This document shows positions 32,316 through 39,264 of a stretch of DNA of 64,000 nt, one piece after another. The DNA is from Flavisolibacter amylovorans (GTDB lineage: Bacteria > Bacteroidota > Bacteroidia > Chitinophagales > Chitinophagaceae), in assembly GCF_039541815.1 (NCBI RefSeq), contig NZ_BAABGY010000002.1, forward strand, positions 186,001 through 250,000, in the 5' to 3' direction. The translations under genes were made by a program, and so were the position numbers. Position 1 is the first letter of the stretch; the number at the start of each line of letters is the position of its first letter. The notes beneath the pieces are model-generated. The model did no database searches and had not been told where the DNA came from. It was given only the letters and a program-made list of their open reading frames with translations.

Positions 32316-32993
32316 ATGCCAATCCTGCTGCACCTCGACACTGCCGTCGCCGGCGCCTCCGTGGCCCTCTCGGAAGGCAGCGCCCTGCTGGGCGAAAAGC
32401 GCTTCGACGGTCCGCGCGACTCCGCCGCCTGGATCCAGGTGGCCATCCGCGACCTGGTGCAGGAAGCCGGCCGCTCCCTTTCCGATCTGGATGCGGTGTC
32501 CGTCACCGCCGGCCCGGGCTCCTATACCGGCCTTCGTGTAGGGCTCGCCACGGCCAAAGGACTTTGCTACGCGCTCGGCCGCCCGCTCATCGCGCTCCCT
32601 ACCTTGGAAGTAATGGCCGCGGCTGCCGGTGCTGTGGAAGGGCTTCTGTGCCCGATGATCGACGCCCGGCGGATGGAAGTTTTCACGGCAGTATATGACC
32701 ATGCGGGTAATGAAGTACGCCCCGTGCAGGCCCTTGTGCTCGACGAGCACTGTTTTTCCGACCTGCTCGAGGCCGGACCCGTGACCTTTTTCGGCAACGG
32801 TGCTCCGAAATGGCAAGGGCTTGTGCCGCACCCGAATGCCCATTTTCAGGTAGTGGACTATGCCGCGCGGCATGCGGTGGCGCTCGCCGAAAGGGCTTTT
32901 TCGGCGGGGCGCTTTATGGACCTCGCCTACGGCGAACCCTTGTACGGAAAGGAATTTTACACGCCGCAACGCCCGCCGGTGGTCCGAATTTGA
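32316..32993 (+). CDS. tsaB: tRNA threonylcarbamoyladenosine subunit TsaB
   Basis: 225 residues of the TsaB family. TsaB is the dimerisation partner of TsaD in the complex that makes t6A at position 37 of ANN-decoding tRNAs in the cytoplasm. Family marks are the ASKHA N-terminus LHLDTAVAGASVALSEG, AVSVTAGPGSYTGLRVGLAT (near 63-82) and AKGLCYALGRPLIALPTLEV. Length is normal. It is monocistronic or shares a promoter region with nothing upstream; the ArsR-type gene starts 78 bp downstream and has its own -7-like element. Confidence 0.9.
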   Translation: MPILLHLDTAVAGASVALSEGSALLGEKRFDGPRDSAAWIQVAIRDLVQEAGRSLSDLDAVSVTAGPGSYTGLRVGLATAKGLCYALGRPLIALPTLEVMAAAAGAVEGLLCPMIDARRMEVFTAVYDHAGNEVRPVQALVLDEHCFSDLLEAGPVTFFGNGAPKWQGLVPHPNAHFQVVDYAARHAVALAERAFSAGRFMDLAYGEPLYGKEFYTPQRPPVVRI

Positions 32994-33033
32994 GGAATAA
33001 TGACGCACTATCGTTTTTTACGGATCTGCTTTA

Positions 33034-33041
33034 TACATTTG
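33034..33041 (+). promoter_or_regulatory. Candidate -7 element for the ArsR-type regulator
   Basis: TACATTTG fits TAnnTTTG, 30 bp before the ATG; the upstream T-rich stretch at 33014-33019 is only a weak -33. Confidence 0.45.
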
Positions 33042-33071
33042 TAAAATATTAGAATTAACACGAATCATTAT

Positions 33072-33404
33072 ATGAGCGAACTTTTACTGGAAAAGCCCGC
33101 GAAAGGAGAAACTGAGCTGAAGATCGATGTGCTGACCCTGAAGAAAGCGGCCCTGGTCCTGCGGGCTATCAACCATAAACTGCGCCAGCAGATCCTCAAG
33201 CTCATTCAGCAGCGGGGGGAGATCACCGTTACCGAGATCTACGTAAAGCTGCGCCTCGAGCAGTCCGTAGCTTCCCAGCACCTCGCCATCCTGCGCAAGG
33301 CCGGCTTCGTGCAAACGAACCGCGAAGGCAAGTTCATCTACTACTCGGTGAACGAAGAGCGCCTTACCCAGGTACACGGGTTTGCGCAGCAACTGTTAAA
33401 ATAA
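33072..33404 (+). CDS. ArsR-type winged-helix repressor without cysteines
   Basis: 110 residues forming a winged helix-turn-helix of the ArsR/SmtB type: AINHKLRQQILKLIQQRGEI (helices 1-2), QSVASQHLAILRKAGFVQTN (recognition helix) and REGKFIYYSVNEE (wing). ArsR regulators often control neighbouring detoxification genes, here the persulfide-dioxygenase/rhodanese gene 154 bp downstream. Sulfur-sensing members (SqrR, BigR) use a cysteine pair, but this protein has no cysteine at all, so its signal must differ or it does not sense persulfide that way. Confidence 0.82.
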   Translation: MSELLLEKPAKGETELKIDVLTLKKAALVLRAINHKLRQQILKLIQQRGEITVTEIYVKLRLEQSVASQHLAILRKAGFVQTNREGKFIYYSVNEERLTQVHGFAQQLLK

Positions 33405-33534
33405 TCCTTCGCCGTCCTTCGACTGGCTCAGGATGACAACAGCACCTGTCACCGTGAGCTTGTCGAACGGCCTCCCCAAGCCCGGGATGACAATCAATTG
33501 ACGAGGATCAGCAGGGTGGCGCTTTCGCAGCACG

Positions 33535-33542
33535 TACCTTTG
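33535..33542 (+). promoter_or_regulatory. Candidate -7 element for the MBL-rhodanese gene
   Basis: TACCTTTG fits TAnnTTTG, 15 bp before the ATG at 33558. Confidence 0.4.
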
Positions 33543-33557
33543 CGCAAAGGACCGGAC

Positions 33558-34967
33558 ATGTATATCCAACAACTCTATACGGGCTGCCTCAGCGAGGCGG
33601 CCTATTATATCGAAAGCAACGGCCAGGCCGCCATCGTGGACCCGCTGCGCGATATCGATGCTTACCTCCAGCTCGCCACCGAGCGCGGCGCCTCCATCCG
33701 ATACATCTTCGAAACGCACTTTCACGCCGACTTCGTTTCCGGGCACATCGACCTGGCGGCGGCTACCGGCGCTACCATCGTATACGGACCCGATACCGAA
33801 ACGAAGCTGCCCGTGCACATCGCGAAAGACGGCGAAGTATTCTCCCTCGGCGACATCACCCTCACCGTGCTGCACACGCCCGGCCACACCCTCGAGTCGA
33901 CCTGCTACCTCCTGAAGGATGCCGATGGAAGAGAGCATTGCCTCTTCACCGGCGACACGCTCTTCGTGGGCGACGTGGGCCGCCCCGACCTCGCGCAAAA
34001 AGGCTCCGACCTCACGATGGAAGACCTCGCCGGCATGCTCTACGACAGCCTGCACAAGCACATCCTCCCGCGCCCCGACGACGTGATCGTGTACCCGGCG
34101 CACGGCCCCGGCTCCGCCTGCGGCAAAAGCCTCGGCCCCGAAACCTTCAGCACCATCGGCACCCAGAAGCAAAGCAATTACGCGCTGCAGCCCCAGACCC
34201 GCGCCCAGTTCGTACAGGCCGTAACGGAAGGGCTCGCCGCACCGCCCCAATATTTCCCGATCAACGCCCGCATCAACAAGGAAGGCTACGAATCGCTCGA
34301 CTCCGTGCTGGCCAAGGGACTGACGCCGCTTTCGGTAGCCGACGTGAAGGCTGCGCTGGGGCAGGACGCCCTGGTGCTCGACACGAGGCATGCCTCCGAG
34401 TTCACCGGCGGCTTCATCCCCGGCTCCATTTTCGTGGGCCTCGAAGGCCGCTTCGCGGAGTGGGCCGGCTCCCTGCTGCCCTACGATGCACCGATGATCC
34501 TGGTCACGCCCGAAGGCAAGGAGCGCGAATCGCTTGTGCGCCTCGCCCGCGTCGGCTTCCAGAATGTGATCGGCGTTGTGCAGGGAGGCTTCGCTGCCTG
34601 GCAGGCCTCCGGCGAGGCTATGGATATGATTATCGACGTGGATACGGACGAGCTGGCCATGGACCTTCCCTTCGACGAGAACCTCGTGGTGGTTGACGTG
34701 CGCAAGCCGGCAGAGTTTGCCGAAGGCCATGTGAAGGAAGCCGTGAACGTGCCGCTCAACGAGATGACCGACCTCGCCTATGTAGCGCAGTTCGAAGAGG
34801 AGCAGAACCTCTACGTGCACTGCCAGGGCGGTTACCGCAGCGTCATCGCCGCATCGCTCATGAAGCGCCAGGGGCTGCACAACCTGCGCAACGTGCTCGG
34901 CGGCTGGAACGCCATCAAGAAGGAAGAGCGTATTCCTACGGAGAAGGAAAAGAGCGTGCTCAACTGA
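33558..34967 (+). CDS. Metallo-beta-lactamase-fold persulfide dioxygenase fused to two rhodanese domains
   Basis: 469 residues starting MYIQQLYTGCLSEAAYYIES. Residues 1-240 form an MBL-fold domain with THFHADFVSGH (near 54-64), HTPGHTLEST and FTGDTLFVGDVGR, as in ETHE1/CstB-type persulfide dioxygenases. A first rhodanese domain (near 260-360; DTRHASEFTGGFIPGS) has no cysteine in its active loop. The second (near 370-465) has the active cysteine in YVHCQGGYRSVIAAS. The fold order matches CstB-like enzymes that oxidise persulfides and move sulfur. Probably cytoplasmic sulfide detoxification, possibly controlled by the ArsR-type gene upstream. Confidence 0.85.
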   Translation: MYIQQLYTGCLSEAAYYIESNGQAAIVDPLRDIDAYLQLATERGASIRYIFETHFHADFVSGHIDLAAATGATIVYGPDTETKLPVHIAKDGEVFSLGDITLTVLHTPGHTLESTCYLLKDADGREHCLFTGDTLFVGDVGRPDLAQKGSDLTMEDLAGMLYDSLHKHILPRPDDVIVYPAHGPGSACGKSLGPETFSTIGTQKQSNYALQPQTRAQFVQAVTEGLAAPPQYFPINARINKEGYESLDSVLAKGLTPLSVADVKAALGQDALVLDTRHASEFTGGFIPGSIFVGLEGRFAEWAGSLLPYDAPMILVTPEGKERESLVRLARVGFQNVIGVVQGGFAAWQASGEAMDMIIDVDTDELAMDLPFDENLVVVDVRKPAEFAEGHVKEAVNVPLNEMTDLAYVAQFEEEQNLYVHCQGGYRSVIAASLMKRQGLHNLRNVLGGWNAIKKEERIPTEKEKSVLN

Positions 34968-34986
34968 TCCGCGCAAACAACTCATC

Positions 34987-35015
34987 GAAAAGCAGGCAAC
35001 CGCCTGCTTTTTTCG
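34987..35015 (+). terminator. Terminator after the MBL-rhodanese gene
   Basis: AAAAGCAGGC and GCCTGCTTTT pair around a short loop, followed by TT; it lies 20 bp after the stop codon. Confidence 0.8.
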
Positions 35016-35168
35016 TGTACGGCGGGTGCCGGTAGGCGAGCTGCGCAACAGCACGGCACCGGTCTTCCGGGTTTTGGCCTGCCCTCAGCTCATCCCTATT
35101 TTTTGCGGCTTCATCCGCATCTCCGGAAGCCCTTGCGGCGTTGGGCATCGGGTGTTATGCTCGCCTTG

Positions 35169-35192
35169 AAGCCGCTCCTGTAGCGGCTTTTA
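35169..35192 (+). terminator. Second hairpin-T motif in the gap
   Basis: AAGCCGCT (35169-35176) and AGCGGCTT (35182-35189) around CCTGT, then TT. It may be a terminator for a short transcript or a repeat hairpin. Confidence 0.45.
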
Positions 35193-35238
35193 CGCGGCTC
35201 TGCCACACTTTGCCATCGTGAAAAGCGTGCAAACATGG

Positions 35239-35270
35239 TTGCGGGCTGCGATAGGGCTGCTGTACTTTAG
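35239..35270 (+). promoter_or_regulatory. Candidate promoter of a small RNA
   Basis: TTG at 35239-35241 and TACTTTAG at 35263-35270 (one mismatch to TAnnTTTG) are separated by 21 bp, near the usual Bacteroidota spacing. Confidence 0.4.
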
Positions 35271-35275
35271 CACTG

Positions 35276-35369
35276 TGACCGGCAAGGACCGGCATCCCGA
35301 AGAAAGAAACAACGAATTCATATAGCAAGCAATCGTTACGTCTCCTGTTTCCACAGGGGACTTTTTTTT
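35276..35369 (+). ncRNA. Candidate small RNA with its own promoter and terminator
   Basis: About 94 nt between a plausible promoter and a textbook terminator: GTCTCCTGT (35340-35348), loop TTCC, ACAGGGGAC (35353-35361), then eight T. The 5' part has GACCGGCAAGGACCGGC, a short direct repeat that can form a small hairpin, followed by an A-rich single-stranded stretch. No protein frame fits. The next gene is convergent, so this is not a leader of it. Confidence 0.4.
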
Positions 35370-35393
35370 GCTCGTACTTCTACGGATACCCTC

Positions 35394-35428
35394 CAGATCT
35401 AGGATCTCAGATCTGAGATCTCAGATCC
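35394..35428. repeat. GATCTCAGATC-type repeat
   Basis: Overlapping AGATCTAGGATCTCAGATC words just behind the acyltransferase stop; same family as at 2457 and 30828. Confidence 0.65.
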
Positions 35429-35432
35429 AATA

Positions 35433-36305
35433 TCACAGGAGTGGCCAATGCGGATGGTGCTCGTATTTCCATCGGCGGTGGCTCCAGAGCCATAGCTCGG
35501 GCTGCTCGGTCATCACGCGCTCGAGGTATTGGGCGTACTGCCTGGTAAGGGCGCCTTCGGGTAATTCGGCGGGATGCGCGGCCGCGAGCTCGGCATGGCA
35601 CACGTAATGGCCGCGCCGTGGTTTTGTAAAGTGGGCGAAGAACACCGGCAGGTCGTTCCGGCGCGCCGCTGCCTCCGGCTGCTTCAGAAAGGCCGTGGGG
35701 CGGCCGAAGAACATCGTCCAGTGAGCCTTGTGCGGGATCGAGGGGCTCTGGTCGGCGATGAGGCCGAGGATGTACTGCTGGTCGCGCAGGCGCAGCATCT
35801 CTTCGCGCATGCGGTTGGCCGGGATGAGGTAGGTGCCGAAGCGCCCGCGGATGTAGCGGAAGAGGCGGTCTATGGGTTTTGCGTTGATGGTCAGGTAAAC
35901 GCCGTGCAGCTGGTCGGGCAGGTACTTGGGCACGGCCAGGTTGGCGAGCTCCCAATTGAAGTTGTGGCCGAGGTGAAACTGGATGGAGCGGCCGTCTTTA
36001 TACACCTCGTGCACCTGCCGGAAGTCGGCGCTGAAGCGCTTGTCGAAAAACGAGGGGGGCGCCGAGATGAACTTGATGGTTTCGATGAACGTATCGGTGA
36101 AGTTGCGGTAGAACTTTTTGGCGATGGCGATGCGCTCGGCCTCTGATTTCTGCGGGAAGGCGATGGCGAGGTTGCCCATCACCACCTCCTTCCGGTAGCC
36201 CATCAGCCGGTACACGATAAAGTACGCAACGTCCGATAACAGGTACAGCACCCGCATGGGCAGCAGCGACAGCAGGTACAGGAATCCGAAAAGGAGGTAA
36301 TACAT
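35433..36305 (-). CDS. LpxL/HtrB-type lipid A acyltransferase family protein
   Basis: 290 residues of the lysophospholipid/lipid A acyltransferase family that adds a secondary acyl chain to lipid A precursors at the inner membrane. An N-terminal hydrophobic helix (LLFGFLYLLSLLPMRVLYLL) anchors it. The catalytic HX4E motif is in HLGHNFNWEL (near 111-120) and conserved LIADQSPS and WLWSHRRWK follow. Length is normal. It stands alone between repeat words and the gap to nadB. Confidence 0.82.
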   Translation of the reverse strand: MYYLLFGFLYLLSLLPMRVLYLLSDVAYFIVYRLMGYRKEVVMGNLAIAFPQKSEAERIAIAKKFYRNFTDTFIETIKFISAPPSFFDKRFSADFRQVHEVYKDGRSIQFHLGHNFNWELANLAVPKYLPDQLHGVYLTINAKPIDRLFRYIRGRFGTYLIPANRMREEMLRLRDQQYILGLIADQSPSIPHKAHWTMFFGRPTAFLKQPEAAARRNDLPVFFAHFTKPRRGHYVCHAELAAAHPAELPEGALTRQYAQYLERVMTEQPELWLWSHRRWKYEHHPHWPLL

Positions 36306-36553
36306 CCGGCTGCAAAGGTGGGGAGAAAATCAAAAGGCAACAGTCAAAATTCCGTTTGGCTCGCTGCGCTCACTTAATCACGCAGCGACGCGACGACGGG
36401 CGGCGCGGCGGATTATTTGTTCTTGCACGGTTGTTTTTTCGACACTACTTTAAAAACTTCCCTGCTGTAATTCATGCAGTATTGCGTTAAGATCTACGGC
36501 CTGATGGCGATTTGTTGCTATCTCCGCGTCGCTCTCCGCCGCGCCGCCGCGTG

Positions 36554-36578
36554 AAAAAGTCCTGCCGCAGGCAGGACT
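36554..36578 (-). terminator. Terminator of nadB
   Basis: On the minus strand AGTCCTGCC-TGC-GGCAGGACT is followed by TTTT, 28 bp after the nadB stop. The rest of the 36306-36605 gap holds GC-rich CGGCGCGGCGG words and no gene. Confidence 0.8.
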
Positions 36579-36605
36579 CAATAATTTTTGCAAAGCCTTG
36601 AAACC

Positions 36606-38270
36606 TTACAGCACGATATTCTGCAGCAACTCCGAGCGCTCGGGGAAGTCGGTATTGTAATGCAGCCCGCGGCTCTCCCGCCGGAACGAAGCTCCTTTTG
36701 TGATCAGGTAACCGACGGTGATCAGGTTACGCAATTCGAGCAGGTGCGGCGACACCGTGGTGTTGCGGTACAGCTCCTCCGTTTCTTCGAAGAGCAGGTC
36801 GATGCGCTTCATCGCCCGCTCGAGGCGCACCGTATTGCGTACGATGCCTACGTAGTCGCTCATTACCTGCTGCAGCTCTTTCAGGCTTTGTGTGATCAGG
36901 ATCATCTCTTTCGGCTCGGCCACACCGGTTGCGTTCCAGTCGGGGATCTCGGGCAGGGAGCCAGGCGTGTCGAAGCGGCGGGCGGCATCGAGATAGCAGC
37001 GGTGGGCAAAGACCATCGCCTCGAGCAGGGAGTTGCTCGCCAGGCGGTTGGCGCCGTGCAGGCCGGTGGAGGCGCACTCGCCGCAGGCATACAGGTTGGC
37101 GATGGAGGAGCGGCCCCAGGCGTCGGTCTTGATGCCGCCGCAGCTGTAGTGCGCTGCCGGCGCCACCGGGATCATCTGCATCGCCACGTCGATGCCGAGC
37201 GACAGGCATTTCTCGTAGATGTTCGGGAAGTGCTCGCGGAACTGCTGCTGGTTCATATGGCGGCAATCGAGCCATACGTGCTCGGTACCGCCGATCTTCA
37301 TCTCGTTGTCGATGGCGCGGGCCACGATGTCGCGCGGGGCGAGGTCGCGGCGCTCGTCGTAGCGCTCCATGAAAGCCTCGCCCTTGCTGTTGCGCAGGAT
37401 GCCGCCGTCGCCGCGCACGGCCTCGGTGATGAGGAAGGCCTGGCCGCGGCGCCCCGCTTCGTACAGGGCCGTGGGGTGAAACTGGATGAACTCCATGTTC
37501 TCGATGCGGCCCTTGGCGCGGTACACCATCGCCACGCCGTCGCCGGTGGCGATAAAGGGGTTTGTAGTGGTGCGGTATACCTGCCCGTTGCCGCCGGTGG
37601 CCAGCAGCGTTACCTGCGACAACACCTTCTCGATGCGGTTTGTCTCCATGTTGAGCACGTACACGCCATAGCAGGAGATGTCGGGCGTCGATTTGGTGAC
37701 CAGGAAGCCGAGGTGGTGCTGCGTGATGATGTCGACCACGAAGCAGTGCTTGATGATGGTGATATTGGGCGTATTCTCGACGGCGGTGAGCAGCGCGCGC
37801 TCCATCTCTCTGCCGGTCACGTCCTTGTGGTGGAGGATGCGGTCCTCGGAATGGCCGCCCTCGCGCCCCAGCTTGTAGGAGCCTTCGGCATCCTTGTCGA
37901 ACTGCGCGCCCCAGTCGATGATCTCCTGCACGCGTGCGGGTCCCTCCTTCACCACCAGTTCCACGATCGCGGGATCGCAGAGGCCATCGCCGGCGATGAG
38001 CGTGTCGTCGATATGCTTCTGGAACGAGTCGTTCTCCAGGTCGTTCACCACGGCGATGCCGCCCTGTGCGTACTTGGTATTGGTTTCATCCGCTGCCGCC
38101 TTGGTGATGATCGTCACCTTGCGGTCGGGAAAGTGTTGGGCGATCTTCAGGGCATAGGTAAGCCCGGCGATCCCGGAGCCGATCACGAGGAAGTCGGCCC
38201 CGGCGCCGGCGCCGGCCCCCTGTCCCCCGAAGGGGGAACCTAGGTTGGTTCTTTCATTTATGTTTTCCAT
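36606..38270 (-). CDS. nadB: L-aspartate oxidase
   Basis: 554 residues. NadB oxidises L-aspartate to iminoaspartate, the first step of NAD synthesis, in the cytoplasm. FAD-binding DFLVIGSGIAGLTYALKIAQ lies near residues 27-46; TKAAADETNTKYAQGGIAVV, LLATGGNGQVYRTTTNP and HPTALYEAGRRG are family segments; SLLEAMVFAHR lies near 400. Residues 1-26 are odd: after MENINERTNL they read GSPFGGQGAGAGAGA. This is encoded by a GC-rich palindromic repeat also found outside genes, so the repeat appears to have become coding. nadA and nadC are not in the window. Confidence 0.92.
   Translation of the reverse strand: MENINERTNLGSPFGGQGAGAGAGADFLVIGSGIAGLTYALKIAQHFPDRKVTIITKAAADETNTKYAQGGIAVVNDLENDSFQKHIDDTLIAGDGLCDPAIVELVVKEGPARVQEIIDWGAQFDKDAEGSYKLGREGGHSEDRILHHKDVTGREMERALLTAVENTPNITIIKHCFVVDIITQHHLGFLVTKSTPDISCYGVYVLNMETNRIEKVLSQVTLLATGGNGQVYRTTTNPFIATGDGVAMVYRAKGRIENMEFIQFHPTALYEAGRRGQAFLITEAVRGDGGILRNSKGEAFMERYDERRDLAPRDIVARAIDNEMKIGGTEHVWLDCRHMNQQQFREHFPNIYEKCLSLGIDVAMQMIPVAPAAHYSCGGIKTDAWGRSSIANLYACGECASTGLHGANRLASNSLLEAMVFAHRCYLDAARRFDTPGSLPEIPDWNATGVAEPKEMILITQSLKELQQVMSDYVGIVRNTVRLERAMKRIDLLFEETEELYRNTTVSPHLLELRNLITVGYLITKGASFRRESRGLHYNTDFPERSELLQNIVL
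38215..38240 (-). repeat. 26-bp GC palindrome, copy 1 (inside the nadB 5' end)
   Basis: Core GTTCCCCC-TTCG-GGGGAC followed by AGGGGGCC, read on the minus strand. It codes for SPFGGQGA near the NadB N-terminus. Further copies: 38417-38442, 52971-52996, 53135-53160. Confidence 0.85.
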
Positions 38271-38416
38271 CTTTTCTCAAAGAATAAAGCCCAAAATAGG
38301 CGTTGGCCAATTAAGTGGCCCCGACTCATGGCAACATATAAAAAGAGATTGTCACAAGGATACCTTTCTCACGGTGCTTTGGAAAAACTTGCTACCGGAA
38401 AGTAGGATCCACCTGA

Positions 38417-38442
38417 GTTCCCCCCTCGGGGGACAGGGGGCC
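38417..38442 (+). repeat. 26-bp GC palindrome, copy 2
   Basis: Inverted relative to copy 1, 177 bp away, just behind the stop of the YhhN gene. Has one base exchange in the loop side (CTCG for TTCG). Confidence 0.8.
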
Positions 38443-38453
38443 GGTACAGGGGG

Positions 38454-39179
38454 CTAATTGAGCAGCTCCATCCTGCGGGCCTGCTCGCTTTTTTGCGGCA
38501 CCGGCACGGGGGCGCTGTGGTTGAGGAGGCCGAGGGTCAGGAACAGCTGCGCGAGCCCGTAGGTACTCATAATGAGGAGCCCGTAGTGGGGGGAAGGTGT
38601 CTTCCAGTAGAATTTCTGCAGGGCCAGCACCGTGTCGGAGGCAACGAAGAGGAGGGCGCCTCCAAAAAGGAGGGCGGCGGACTTGCGGTTCTTGAGGGGC
38701 ACGAGCTGTACGGCCATTGCCAGCATCGTGCTGATCACGGCGCCATAAACGAGCACGGGCGTGCGGAGCGCGCCGAGATGGTCCCACAGCAGGCCGATCA
38801 GGCATACATAGAAGGCGATCACGGGCACCAGCCCCACGAGCCGGAAGCGAACGCCCTTGCGGATACGCAGCTTGCCCAGCGCGACGCTGTAGGCCACCTG
38901 GGCCACCAGGAAGGCGCCGAGGCCCGCCATGAAGAATTCCGGGCCCTCCGGCTCGAAGAGCAGCAGCGCATCGCCGGCCCAGGAAAAGAAGAGTGCAGCC
39001 AGCAGCAGCACCTTGAGCGCCGAAGCGCCCCGCGGCCCCGCATGCAGCACCATGCCCATGAGCAGCGGCATCAGCGCCGATTTGCTGTAGGGGCGCAGGC
39101 TCACATCACCCACATAGAGGATCACGAGGTCCACGGCGAGGGCGGCAACGTAGAAGAGGGTCCAGTAGGTTCGTTTCAT
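38454..39179 (-). CDS. YhhN/TMEM86 family membrane protein (lysoplasmalogenase-like)
   Basis: The start at 39179 (MKRTYWTLFYVAALAVDLVI) gives 241 residues; an ATG five codons upstream is in repeat-like sequence. About eight hydrophobic helices and the pattern FFSWAGDALLLFEPEG (near 64-79), with the conserved Asp, mark the YhhN family. Animal members hydrolyse the vinyl ether bond of lysoplasmalogen; the bacterial substrate is not certain. The gene ends next to palindrome copy 2. Confidence 0.75.
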   Translation of the reverse strand: MKRTYWTLFYVAALAVDLVILYVGDVSLRPYSKSALMPLLMGMVLHAGPRGASALKVLLLAALFFSWAGDALLLFEPEGPEFFMAGLGAFLVAQVAYSVALGKLRIRKGVRFRLVGLVPVIAFYVCLIGLLWDHLGALRTPVLVYGAVISTMLAMAVQLVPLKNRKSAALLFGGALLFVASDTVLALQKFYWKTPSPHYGLLIMSTYGLAQLFLTLGLLNHSAPVPVPQKSEQARRMELLN

Positions 39180-39185
39180 AACGTG

Positions 39186-39264
39186 AATCGGCAATCGGGA
39201 ACCGGGAATCGCACCTGACCTTCGGGATCGTTATTGCCGTTTGCCGATTCCCGATTGCCGTTCT
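39186..39264. repeat. AATCGGCAATCGGG-type inverted words between ispG and the YhhN gene
   Basis: AATCGGCAATCGGGAACCGGG on one side and GCCGTTTGCCGATTCCCGAT on the other form an imperfect hairpin. It is the same family as at 9094-9262. Confidence 0.75.

Noticed and set aside
36588..38243. 551-codon open frame opposite nadB
   Set aside because: Antisense shadow; the minus strand carries complete NadB with all conserved blocks. The same holds for the long frames opposite rtcB, the Wzc-like gene and the MBOAT gene.
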